From NCBI GenBank assembly GCA_049509915.1, contig JBEKZL010000246.1, forward strand, positions 1-10,966: DNA of 10,966 nucleotides, given 5' to 3'. Every line of letters starts with the position of its first letter. Position 1 is the stretch's first letter. Shown piece by piece: positions 1 to 6,439 of this stretch. The notes under the pieces are model-generated. The model was not told the DNA's origin and did not search any database. It was given only the letters and a program-made list of their open reading frames with translations. This stretch comes from JBEKYD01 sp049509915 (GTDB lineage: Bacteria > Acidobacteriota > Terriglobia > Bryobacterales > Bryobacteraceae). A program made the position numbers and the translations under genes.

Positions 1-424
1 CGTCCACGTTGATCCTGTAATCGCCCGGCCGCAGCAGCGCGATCGCCACGTTGGGCGTGTCCACTTCGTAGGTTTCCTGAACGCCGATAAAGCGCACGTG
101 TACGTCGATCGCGCCCTGCGTCACGCTCAACTGCGCCACCCGGTCGTCCAGGTTCAATACGGCCAAGGCCGTGGCCGCATTCATCCGAATGGCGGTCGAG
201 CCGATGTGCAACTCGGCGTAGGCGCCGTCGTCGGCCCAAAGATGGTCGCCCGCGGTGAGCGGGTAATTGAGGGTAGCCGCGCCCCAGTCCTCCACGCTGC
301 CCGGCCGGAACGAAACCGGTCCATTGATCAGGTTCAGCCGCGCCACGCGCGACGGCGGGTCGGCATCCTGGGCCATGGCGCAACCTGCCGCCACCAACAC
401 AAATCCGTACAAGAACTTACGCAT
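1..424 (-). CDS. Partial DUF6600/FecR-like exported protein (N-terminal 141 residues)
   Basis: The reading frame opens with ATG at 424-422 and stays open to the window edge, so only the N-terminus is present. The start is supported by a GAGGAG-type ribosome-binding site about nine bases upstream. Residues 1-18 form a short signal peptide (MRKFLYGFVLVAAGCAMAQ, likely cut after AMA). It is followed by RVARLNLINGPVSFRPG and a GDHLWADDGAYAELHIG segment. This arrangement is typical of the N-terminal FecR/DUF6600 beta-rich domain common in Acidobacteriota, where such proteins are exported and of unknown function. Family assignment is by pattern recognition. Later parts of the protein, often low-complexity, lie outside the window. 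No clear sigma-70 promoter was found upstream. An AT-rich patch at about 479-488 is the best place for a -10. Confidence 0.72.
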   Translation of the reverse strand, partial: MRKFLYGFVLVAAGCAMAQDADPPSRVARLNLINGPVSFRPGSVEDWGAATLNYPLTAGDHLWADDGAYAELHIGSTAIRMNAATALAVLNLDDRVAQLSVTQGAIDVHVRFIGVQETYEVDTPNVAIALLRPGDYRINVD

Positions 425-579
425 GTGATCCACTCTCCTCACAACTACCACGCCGCCACTGGCGATTCCATTGCCTGGATATTAAAATCTCCCAAGAATT
501 GCCGCCCCTGTCTACATCCCAGCGGCGCCCGTCTGGTTCCAGTGACGAAAGCCGCGTCCGCCCGGTTGCGTCACCGGTT

Positions 580-614
580 TTTCCGCCGGTTTCCCGCGTG
601 CTACAATCGGGGAA
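580..614 (+). promoter_or_regulatory. Probable extended -10 promoter of the tRNA-Val gene
   Basis: TGCTACAAT at 599-607 is an extended -10 (TG, one base, then TACAAT, one mismatch to TATAAT). A weak -35-like TTTCCG sits at 580-585, 16 bases away. Transcription would begin near 614, giving a leader of about 115 nt before the tRNA. The rest of the 425-728 gap shows no gene. It also contains the upstream region of the divergent minus-strand gene and the repeats annotated at 653-730. A short CCGGT/ACCGG stem followed by five T at 562-582 overlaps the -35 area and is not called a terminator, because no plus-strand gene precedes it. Confidence 0.5.
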
Positions 615-652
615 CCAGTCTCCTCCCTGGAGCCGGCCAGTCGGACGCCATT

Positions 653-730
653 TGGACTCCAGGAGCGCTACCGGGGGAGTTTTAGCTTCACATGGACTCC
701 AGTTTTGGAGTCCTTAGATTTTAGCTAAGG
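653..730 (+). repeat. Degenerate 40-nt tandem duplication with two overlapping hairpins in the tRNA leader
   Basis: TGGACTCCAG occurs at 653-662 and again at 693-702 (offset 40). TTTTAGCT occurs at 680-687 and 719-726 (offset 39). Two unit copies of about 40 nt therefore share both ends while their middles differ. The second unit holds a perfect 8-bp hairpin, GGACTCCA (694-701) with TGGAGTCC (706-713) and a GTTT loop. It overlaps a second inverted repeat, CCTTAG (712-717) with CTAAGG (725-730), whose right arm includes the first two bases of the tRNA acceptor stem. The two stems share 712-713, so they would compete in the nascent RNA. Role unknown; a leader-processing or folding role is only inference. 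Confidence 0.6.
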
Positions 731-805
731 GCTTGTAGCTCAGTTGGTTAGAGCGCCTGCTTGACACGCAGGAGGTCACAGATTCGAGTTCTGTCAAGCC
801 CACCA
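729..805 (+). tRNA. tRNA-Val (anticodon GAC), CCA encoded
   Basis: A full cloverleaf can be drawn. The acceptor stem GGGCTTG (729-735) pairs with CAAGCCC (795-801), followed by discriminator A802 and an encoded CCA at 803-805. The anticodon stem CCTGC (756-760) pairs with GCAGG (768-772) around the loop TTGACAC, which places the anticodon GAC at 763-765 and reads GUC/GUU. The T arm is ACAGA, TTCGAGT, TCTGT (778-794), and the variable loop is five bases (773-777). The D arm contains the usual AGCTCAGTTGGTTAGAGC. No T-rich terminator follows directly; a small CTACCG/CGGTAG stem lies at about 831-847. It is transcribed alone as far as this window shows. Confidence 0.97.
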
Positions 806-830
806 TTCCTCCTACGACGCGATCGGACCT

Positions 831-914
831 CTACCGTCCCGCGGTAGCGCTCCACTTGAGTTTCAGGTAAACGCCGCGTCGGCCTTTCTCCGCGTTTTCC
901 TTGCCCACCGACAT
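831..914 (-). other. Small open frame, 27 codons from an internal ATG, possible gene remnant
   Basis: Between the tRNA and mqsA, a minus-strand frame is open from about 962 to the TAG at 833-831. It has an ATG at 914-912 that would give 27 residues beginning MSVGKENAEKGRRGVYLKL. Residue composition and third-base choice look coding (Lys/Gly/Tyr-rich, mostly G or C in third position). However, there is no ribosome-binding site before the ATG, and the frame is also open upstream of it. That suggests the 3' end of a truncated gene rather than a small functional protein. I do not recognise the sequence. Confidence 0.2.
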
Positions 915-951
915 CCAATGCAAGCACGGTGCGAAGGTCGGCCAGCCGCCG

Positions 952-1356
952 CTATTGCCCGGCTCGGACCTCGTCTAGCAGCTTGGGGTGCCGGTCGAGC
1001 ACCATGAGCAGTTTCACCAGTGCGAGCGGCGGTTTCGTCTTCCCGTTCTCGTAGCGTGAAAACGCATTGGGACCGCCGCCAAAGATCGCGGCAGCCTCCC
1101 GCTGGTCGAGCGCGAGTTTCTTGCGGACGCGCGCAATGAAACTAGGATCGACAATAGACGCGTTGACCTGCTTATTGAACTCCAGCATCGCCGCGCTGAT
1201 GCGTGACGCTTCCGCCGCAGCGAACACGCTTTCACCGCAGGCGGCGCAGAAATCGCCGCGAACTGCCGGAATCGTGGTCGTTTCGCCTTTGTATGTGTAC
1301 GGAATGTCACGCGTGTCGCGCACAAGCTTTCTCCCCGCGCATGACGGGCATTTCAT
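952..1356 (-). CDS. mqsA: Antitoxin MqsA, type II toxin-antitoxin, zinc finger plus HTH
   Basis: This 134-residue protein matches MqsA closely (E. coli MqsA is 131). The N-terminal zinc-binding domain has Cys3, Cys6, Cys37 and Cys40 at the same positions as the E. coli protein. The C-terminal HTH_XRE-like domain carries GGGPNAFSRYENGKTKPP, in which Asn97 and Arg101 are the positions known to contact DNA in E. coli MqsA. The ATG at 1356 is chosen because an AAGGAG ribosome-binding site lies seven bases upstream and because it starts the protein at MKCPSC; the frame is open a little further upstream. In the family, MqsA binds and neutralises the MqsR RNase and represses its own operon by binding a palindrome. 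Here it follows mqsR after a 39-nt gap, the standard toxin-first order. All key residues are intact although the partner toxin gene is broken. Confidence 0.95.
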   Translation of the reverse strand: MKCPSCAGRKLVRDTRDIPYTYKGETTTIPAVRGDFCAACGESVFAAAEASRISAAMLEFNKQVNASIVDPSFIARVRKKLALDQREAAAIFGGGPNAFSRYENGKTKPPLALVKLLMVLDRHPKLLDEVRAGQ

Positions 1357-1395
1357 GGCATTGCTCCTTCCTTCATGGTTTCGACGCTCCTTCAC

Positions 1396-1693
1396 TCACA
1401 GCTCTTTGAACGACACGATCAGCAAGTCGTCCACGACGGTTAGTTTCAGATACACCTCACCGGCTGAAGTCTCCGGCCGATAGACGTCCTGCCAAACGTG
1501 GTGATCGGCGTGCGCGGTCATGCTCTTGTAGAAGTCCTTCGGCGCGAGCGCTGCGACGACGCCGACAATCTCCTCGAATCCGAACCCCAAGGCCGCGCCG
1601 CCGGGCGAGTGCCGAAATGGTGATACGGACTTTGCCCGCCGCGACCATGGCCTTTACGACCGCCAGCTTACAGTGCGGCGTTCGTTTCTCCAT
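1396..1693 (-). pseudogene. mqsR: mRNA interferase toxin MqsR, frameshifted by one extra base
   Basis: The 298-nt stretch starts with ATG at 1693 (MEKRTPH, identical to the start of E. coli MqsR) and ends with TGA at 1398-1396. The length is one base more than a multiple of three. After residue 29 (ISAL) the frame shifts. The conserved remainder (LGFGFEEIV, DFYKSM, WQDVYRP, VYLKLTV, LLIVSFKE) continues in the next frame. Removing one C from the CCC at 1605-1603 gives an unbroken 98-residue protein, the exact length of E. coli MqsR. Residues matching its functional Lys56, Gln68, Tyr81 and Lys96 would then all be present. As written, translation ends at 1457 after 78 residues, with no toxin C-terminus. 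MqsR is a ribosome-independent RNase cutting mRNA at GC-containing sites. Either a real inactivation, very recent since the rest is undecayed, or a base-calling error in a GC-rich run. No strong ribosome-binding site precedes the ATG. Confidence 0.9.
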
Positions 1694-1702
1694 GGGAGCA
1701 GA

Positions 1703-1719
1703 TTAACCTACTGGGTTAA
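1703..1719 (-). promoter_or_regulatory. Palindromic MqsA operator-like site in the mqsRA promoter
   Basis: TTAACC (1703-1708) and GGTTAA (1714-1719) form perfect 6-bp arms around TACTG, ten bases upstream of the mqsR start. The site reads TAACCTACTGGGTTA, close to the known E. coli mqsRA operator form TAACCT-N3-AGGTTA with one base changed. On the minus strand a -35-like TTGCCA with a 17-base spacer to TAATCT would place the palindrome across the core promoter, which suits autorepression by MqsA. The operator match is seen in the sequence. Binding is inferred from the conserved DNA-contact residues of the adjacent mqsA. Confidence 0.65.
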
Positions 1720-2058
1720 ATTTGGCAACTTGGTAAACAAAATGGACGTGGGTTCATACATTGACGCGTCCTTCCGATGGTCCCCGACCATGAAGACCCG
1801 CGCTGGAAGGGGTGAGGCGCGCCGAGGTAGCTCGACAAAAGCCCACACATAAGGGAGTTTGCCCCAATTTGGCAGGGCCAAATTCCAGATGGTGCTGGAT
1901 GCTGATCGACGCGCTCCGCCGACTTGGTCTGCAAGAGACTTGAGGCCCGGCACGACCCGAAACAGCAAGCTGCTGGCGGCATAGTCGGCCCAGGCGGCAA
2001 GGGGGGAGTGTCGGAAAAAGGTAAGAAACGAAGACTGGCTGGATTGCGGACCGCTTCA
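1708..2058 (-). pseudogene. Open frame without a convincing start, possible gene fragment (minus strand)
   Basis: The frame is open from about 2058 to the TAG at 1710-1708 and ends 14 bases before mqsR. The conceptual product (about 116 residues) contains LAAWADYAASSLLFRVVPG and, nearer the end, NWGKLPYVWAFVELP and RVFMVGDHRKDASMYEP. It reads like a protein but I recognise no family. There is no ATG with a ribosome-binding site; the only early start-like codon is a TTG near 1968. GC content in third positions is only slightly raised, so a chance open frame remains possible. If real, it is a 3' fragment, and its last codons contain the mqsRA promoter. It overlaps the opposite-strand fragment at 1985-2278. 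Confidence 0.25.
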
Positions 2059-2278
2059 TGGAGGCCTTGGGAGGCTAGCTGATAACAACAAAGGGCACCG
2101 GCGATTCTTCCTGGATGGCTCGTATGCTGAATATGCTGGGCTTACCGTAGCGGCTCAGTTAAGTGTCTGGGTGTGGGACGGGTCGGAACCGAAATTGGAA
2201 TTCGTGGGCACCTACGGCTACTATATTGGCCAGGCTGCCTCAGGCGCACCATACAAAACAAAGTACTTAGCTCGATAG
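1985..2278 (+). pseudogene. 3' fragment of an unknown, beta-rich (probably exported) protein
   Basis: A plus-strand frame is open from 1985 to TAG at 2276-2278 but contains no ATG or GTG start. From about 2075 the translation looks like a genuine C-terminus: RRFFLDGSYAEYAG, then LSVWVWDGSEPKLEFVGTY, then APYKTKYLAR. Alternating hydrophobic and polar residues suggest beta strands, and aromatic content is high. The N-terminal third (before about 2060) looks less protein-like and overlaps the opposite frame at 1708-2058, so a rearrangement junction near 2050-2070 is plausible. The family is not recognised. The rest of the 1694-2467 gap (2279-2467) shows only the upstream region of the next gene. 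Confidence 0.35.
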
Positions 2279-2467
2279 TCCGATAAACCTCTCGGGCATC
2301 TCCGCTCCAGCCTCCGTCCGATTTCCCCCGTGTGTGGTCTACCGTTCCAACCCTTCTCTCCACCCGCATGATCGCCCAAACCGAATTTTCCCGCCCCTAC
2401 TTATTAGGAGGGGGCTCAGGCGGCCAGGAAACGCCCGAAGCCGCTTCCATAGAAGGGGGATTCGCTC

Positions 2468-5400
2468 TTGCGACACAATTACGGAATTTGCCTATACTCG
2501 GCTGTCCGCATCCTTGCGCCGGCGGCGCTACTCTTGACGTTCCCTGCATTCGCGCAGGAAGTAGTTACAACAACCGGGGACACTGGCGCGGGCAGCCTGC
2601 GCGCCGCCATCGCGGCCGCGAATCCCGGCGACACGATTACCTTCAACATTCCTACCACCGATCCGGGCTACAGCTCCGGCGTCTACACAATCACATTAAC
2701 CTCGGGTGAACTGGCGATCGTCCATAACCTCACGATTCAGGGTCCGGGCACAAGCGTTCTCACCATCAGCGGCAATAACGCCTCGCGCATCTTCTTCTTA
2801 GACCCCGGAGCGCCCGGCGCCGTCACGGGTCCCCCGGTGACTTACCCGATAGTGACGATTAGCGGGATGACCTTGGCTAACGGCCTGGCTCAAGGCGGGA
2901 ATGGCGCAATCAGCCAGGACGACGGCAATTACACCGGAGGAGGTGGTGGCGGCGGCGCCAGCATGGGGGGCGCTCTGTTTGCCAACAACGCCCAGCTATC
3001 TCTCAGCCAGGTGGCGTTCGTCAATAACAAGGCAGCCGGCGGCAACGGCGGCTCAAACGGCCTGGGCAACTCGGGTGCCGCGGGCGGTGGGGGCGGCGGC
3101 GCCGGCGGAAATGGAGGCCAGGGCGCCGCGATTAATGGTGGCCCGGGAGGCAATCTCGGCGGCACCTCGGGCCAGAACCCGGCCGGTGACGGCGGCGGTG
3201 GAAACGGAGGTGCTCCGAGCGGCACAGGCGATTCGGGCGCTTTCGGCGGCGGTGGGGGCGGCGGCGGCACCGGTGGTCTCAACACCGGCGGAGTGGGTGG
3301 GTTCGGAGGTGGCGGAGGTGCAGGTTCTATGTCCGACGCCGGCTTCTTCACTTGGGGTGTCTACGGTGCGGGCGGTCTGTTCGGCGGTCACGGTGGCGGG
3401 GTCTCCCAGGGGGAACACGGGGGCGGCAATATCCTCGTCGGTGGCGGCGGCGGAGCGGGTCTCGGCGGCGCCATATTCATGCGCGCGGGATCTTTAGTCA
3501 TCACCTCCAGTTCATTCGTCACCAATTCGGCGACCTCCGGACAGGGCGTCAGCAGCCTCGCCGGCGGCGGGCAGGGGAAGGGCGGAGCGATCTTCGTTCT
3601 AAGCGGTGCGTCGGCTTCGGTCGATCCGGCCACAACCTTCTCCGGCAACACCACCAGCAACGGCGCCTGTAGCAGTCCCGAAGACAACAGCGACGTTTAC
3701 GGTCCTCTCACCGGGTATGTCTTCGATAGCACTAGGCTATCCCTGTCGTTCCTTATTCCACCGGCTAGTTCGACCCCGGGCTCACTGATCGCTCCGGCCG
3801 TTCAAGTGAGGCTATCCGATGCCTGCGGCCTGCCCGTCACCGGCTACCAGGTGACGCTCTCTCTCGCGGCCAACCCGGGCAACGCAACCCTCTCCGGCGG
3901 TACCGTAGAGACTACCAACGCCAATGGCATCGCCACCTTCAGCACCTTGTCTCTGAACGCCGCGGGTCAGAATTACGCTCTCTTGGCCAGTGCCATCGGT
4001 CCCACCACCGCCACGTCCCCGCCGTTCCTGGTTTACACTCCGCTCGGAGCATGCGCGGCTCCCCCACCCAATCTGACCGCCTGGTGGAAGGGCGAGGACA
4101 ACTCTACCGACGTCACCGGATCTTACAACGCAACGCCGGGAGGCGATGTCGGCTTTAGGGCCGGGGAAGTCGGGCAGGCATTCTCTTTCGACGGCAGTGC
4201 TACACCGTATGTCGCCCTGCCGAGCGCCGTCTTCCCGTTCCCCAACCAGACGCCGTTCTCGTTTGAAACCTGGTTCGAGACCTCGTCCGGAGGGGTCATA
4301 CTCAGCCAGCAGGATGTCGCACCTTACCTGACGCCTGTGTATAACGCTCCCGGGGCCTACGTCGGCACGGACGGAAAGCTGAATGTGTACCTGTTCTACG
4401 GAGACAACGTCTTGACCGGCCCTTATCCTGTCAATGACGGCGCATTCCATCACCGGGCGGTCACCGATAATGGAGTGACCCAGATCGTGTACCTGGACGG
4501 GGAGCAAATCGCCAGCCAGTCCACCTACGAATACGGCTATGCGACCACCTATTATTATCAACTCGGAACTGGCGACACTCTTTACTGGGGAGATGCCAAT
4601 AACGGCTGGGATACCTTCAACGGGCTCATTGACGAACCAACCGCCTATTCCCGGGCGCTAACCCCCAGCGAGGTGCTGAACATCTTCGCCGCGGGCAAGT
4701 ATGGCAAGTGCGATCCGGTCGATTCGCCCAGCCCCAACATGCTGAGTTTCGGCGACGTCGCGATCGGGCAAAGCGCAACCCTGACCGCGAAGCTCTCCAA
4801 TACCGGCAATTCGCCCTTGGTCGTCTCCGCCATCGCAACCGATGCGAACGACCTCAACTGCACCTTGCTCAGCGGCGTTACGGGCGACTGCGCGGACGGC
4901 CAACCGGTTGCGCCGAACGCCTTCTGCAACGTGCGCGTATCCTTCTCGCCGCACGCGTCGGGCCCGCTTACCGGGCTCACCACCATCAACGACAACTCGC
5001 TCTATAACGCAGGCGTCCACACCATCCCGCTTTCCGGCACCGGCATCGCCGCGCCGACCGTTTCCCTGACCGGTCCGCCGTCGGCGCCTTACGCCTCCAT
5101 GTTCAACGTCGTAGCCACCAGCAACTCGAATGCGACGGCTGTCATTTCAGTTACTTCCGGACCGGGCAGGGTCAGCGGCGCAACCGTAACGATGACGTCG
5201 GGACCGGGCACCTGCTCCCTGATAGCGAGATGGCCGGCGACCTCGCAGTACGGTTCGGCCACGGCGAACTTGAACGTTCCAGCTACCCAGATTGCGCAAA
5301 CGGTAACCATCAACCCCATCTCGAACCCGACGGCCCTGCAGTCTTACAGGCTGACTGCTACCTCAACTTCCAACGGCACAGCTTCTTTCGCCTCCACCAC

Positions 5401-5839
5401 GCCCACCGTCTGCACCGTGTCCGCGTCCACGCTCTCGTTGATCGGCACCGGATCCTGCACGGTAACGGTAACCGTACCGGCTACCGCCGACTATTTGGCC
5501 GGTTCCGCCAGGTACACCTTCAGCGTTACGGCTCCATTCACCATCGCGCCCGTTCCGGCCCAAGAGACAGTGCTCATCGGCGACGCGGCCGCCTTCGCCC
5601 TTCAGTTGAACTCTGTAAACGGATTCAACGGCAACGTAAGACTGAGTTGCTCAGGCGGTCCTGCGGGCTCGGTCTGCGCCGATCTGCCCACGACGGTGCA
5701 CCTCGATGGCAAGGCCCTTGCCCTATCGGGCATCGTTTTCCCGTCGAAGACCACGCCCGGCACCTACACCATCAACTTCAGCGGCACGTCCGGCGCCATA
5801 ACAGCGGCCACAAGCGCACAGTTCACCGTACAGAAGTAA
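2468..5839 (+). CDS. Large secreted Gly-rich mosaic protein (beta-helix, Ig-like, LamG and ASH domains)
   Basis: This 1123-residue protein starts at TTG. A stop codon lies six codons upstream, an AAGGGGGA ribosome-binding site at 2453-2460 fits, and only this start includes the signal peptide (residues 1-30, cut after PAFA). Residues 31-155 resemble right-handed beta-helix repeats (GDTGAGSLRAAIAAANPGDT, then NLTIQGPG and VTISGMTLANG). Residues 156-336 are extremely Gly-rich, like PE-PGRS proteins, with short beta-helix rungs between. Rungs continue to about 414. Residues 441-511 are a Big-1/invasin-like Ig domain, 534-748 a LamG/ConA-like domain (LTAWWKGEDNS, then GLIDEPTAYSRALTPSEV), 755-859 an ASH/choice-of-anchor-D-like domain (LSFGDVAIGQSATLTAKLSN), and 862-1026 two Ig-like repeats. 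No sorting signal, transmembrane helix or beta-barrel was seen, so it is probably released or held by unknown means. Domains are named from sequence pattern; a surface or adhesion role is inference. It stands alone. Confidence 0.9.
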   Translation: MRHNYGICLYSAVRILAPAALLLTFPAFAQEVVTTTGDTGAGSLRAAIAAANPGDTITFNIPTTDPGYSSGVYTITLTSGELAIVHNLTIQGPGTSVLTISGNNASRIFFLDPGAPGAVTGPPVTYPIVTISGMTLANGLAQGGNGAISQDDGNYTGGGGGGGASMGGALFANNAQLSLSQVAFVNNKAAGGNGGSNGLGNSGAAGGGGGGAGGNGGQGAAINGGPGGNLGGTSGQNPAGDGGGGNGGAPSGTGDSGAFGGGGGGGGTGGLNTGGVGGFGGGGGAGSMSDAGFFTWGVYGAGGLFGGHGGGVSQGEHGGGNILVGGGGGAGLGGAIFMRAGSLVITSSSFVTNSATSGQGVSSLAGGGQGKGGAIFVLSGASASVDPATTFSGNTTSNGACSSPEDNSDVYGPLTGYVFDSTRLSLSFLIPPASSTPGSLIAPAVQVRLSDACGLPVTGYQVTLSLAANPGNATLSGGTVETTNANGIATFSTLSLNAAGQNYALLASAIGPTTATSPPFLVYTPLGACAAPPPNLTAWWKGEDNSTDVTGSYNATPGGDVGFRAGEVGQAFSFDGSATPYVALPSAVFPFPNQTPFSFETWFETSSGGVILSQQDVAPYLTPVYNAPGAYVGTDGKLNVYLFYGDNVLTGPYPVNDGAFHHRAVTDNGVTQIVYLDGEQIASQSTYEYGYATTYYYQLGTGDTLYWGDANNGWDTFNGLIDEPTAYSRALTPSEVLNIFAAGKYGKCDPVDSPSPNMLSFGDVAIGQSATLTAKLSNTGNSPLVVSAIATDANDLNCTLLSGVTGDCADGQPVAPNAFCNVRVSFSPHASGPLTGLTTINDNSLYNAGVHTIPLSGTGIAAPTVSLTGPPSAPYASMFNVVATSNSNATAVISVTSGPGRVSGATVTMTSGPGTCSLIARWPATSQYGSATANLNVPATQIAQTVTINPISNPTALQSYRLTATSTSNGTASFASTTPTVCTVSASTLSLIGTGSCTVTVTVPATADYLAGSARYTFSVTAPFTIAPVPAQETVLIGDAAAFALQLNSVNGFNGNVRLSCSGGPAGSVCADLPTTVHLDGKALALSGIVFPSKTTPGTYTINFSGTSGAITAATSAQFTVQK

Positions 5840-5901
5840 CACTCATTACGAAACAATTGCTCACGGGTCCGTGAAAAAAGCCCACTTCCCCGATCATGTC
5901 T

Positions 5902-5951
5902 CTGCAAGCGTTCGCGGCTCGGAGAGCGTTTCCGAGCCGCGACTGCAAGCG
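5902..5951 (+). repeat. 10-bp hairpin flanked by 9-bp direct repeats
   Basis: GCGGCTCGGA (5914-5923) and TCCGAGCCGC (5931-5940) pair perfectly around a 7-nt loop. The hairpin is bracketed by CTGCAAGCG at 5902-5910 and 5943-5951. It lies 74 bases after the stop of the secreted-protein gene and 131 bases beyond the stop of the convergent PilZ gene. It could therefore act as a two-way transcription terminator, but neither side has a T run directly after the stem. The direct repeats could be a target-site duplication of a small palindromic element or a coincidence. The rest of 5840-6071 shows no gene. Confidence 0.5.
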
Positions 5952-6071
5952 GTGCGCTAACTTCGGAGAAATTCCGCAACGTGCGATGGAGGACCTGTTG
6001 GCGCAGTGCAATCTTCACGGCATCCAGGGGAGCCGTGTTTGAGATGTCCCGCACCCCGTCGTCTCCGCGGC

Positions 6072-6410
6072 CTAGCCCGGACCCTTGCGGTTGCCGGCCG
6101 GAATTTCCAGCAGGTGCTTCGGCTCAAACTGACTCCGGTTCCAACTGCGCCGCTTATCGAACTCGATGCCGACATCGTAGCCGAGTTGGGCAAACCGGCA
6201 GTAACGGACTTTTCCCCTCAGCAGGCACTTTGCGCATATCATTTCGACATCGGCGCCTTCCAGAGCGGCGGCCTCAAGCTGGATGCATGCGCCGGATGGC
6301 GAGATATCTTCCAGGTTTGCGACGACTTCGCGGGCCCCGTCGGCATCTTGAATGCGAACCTTAACCAGGTCGGCGCACATGAAACGCGGTTCGGAACGTT
6401 TTTCCTTCAC
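6072..6410 (-). CDS. Single-domain PilZ protein, probable c-di-GMP receptor
   Basis: This 112-residue protein is little more than one PilZ domain. It has the N-terminal RxxxR motif (R5-S-E-P-R9) and the DxSxxG motif (DISPSG at about residues 36-41), the two elements that bind cyclic di-GMP in this family. The beta-barrel follows, with GYDVGIEF near residues 77-84. Cys-Ala-Lys-Cys (about residues 60-63) is unusual but is too small on its own to call a metal site. The GTG start at 6410 is supported by GGAGGTGA, nine bases upstream. A possible promoter (TTAACT, 16-nt spacer, CATTAT at 6457-6430) lies in the region shared with the divergent bacteriohemerythrin. Stand-alone PilZ proteins regulate motility, exopolysaccharide or other outputs by partner binding; the partner here cannot be told. 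Confidence 0.88.
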   Translation of the reverse strand: MKEKRSEPRFMCADLVKVRIQDADGAREVVANLEDISPSGACIQLEAAALEGADVEMICAKCLLRGKVRYCRFAQLGYDVGIEFDKRRSWNRSQFEPKHLLEIPAGNRKGPG

Positions 6411-6439
6411 TGCTACTCACCTCCGGTAGATAATGTGGA

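Noticed and set aside
562..582. CCGGT/ACCGG stem followed by five T, resembling a terminator
   Set aside because: The stem is only 5 bp, no plus-strand gene lies upstream, and the T run overlaps the likely tRNA promoter.
98..685. 195-codon plus-strand open frame over the left-edge gene and the tRNA leader
   Set aside because: It covers the minus-strand DUF6600-like gene and the tRNA promoter region, and its product is Arg/His-rich with no protein-like pattern.
1838..1846. AAGCCCAC, a short match to the tRNA-Val 3' end, as a possible attachment site
   Set aside because: Eight bases are expected by chance in 11 kb of GC-rich DNA and the match does not extend into the T arm.
2929..3351. Proline-rich 140-codon open frame antisense to the secreted protein
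   Set aside because: It is the reverse reading of GGC/GGT glycine codons in the Gly-rich insert; the composition follows from that and no start signal is present.
2936..3470. GGC-rich repetitive stretch considered as a non-coding repeat array or CRISPR-like structure
   Set aside because: There are no regular repeat units with spacers; the repetition comes from glycine codons in a continuous reading frame.
3812..4561. 249-codon minus-strand open frame inside the secreted-protein gene
   Set aside because: Overlaps the Ig-like and LamG-like domains on the other strand, which are clearly coding.
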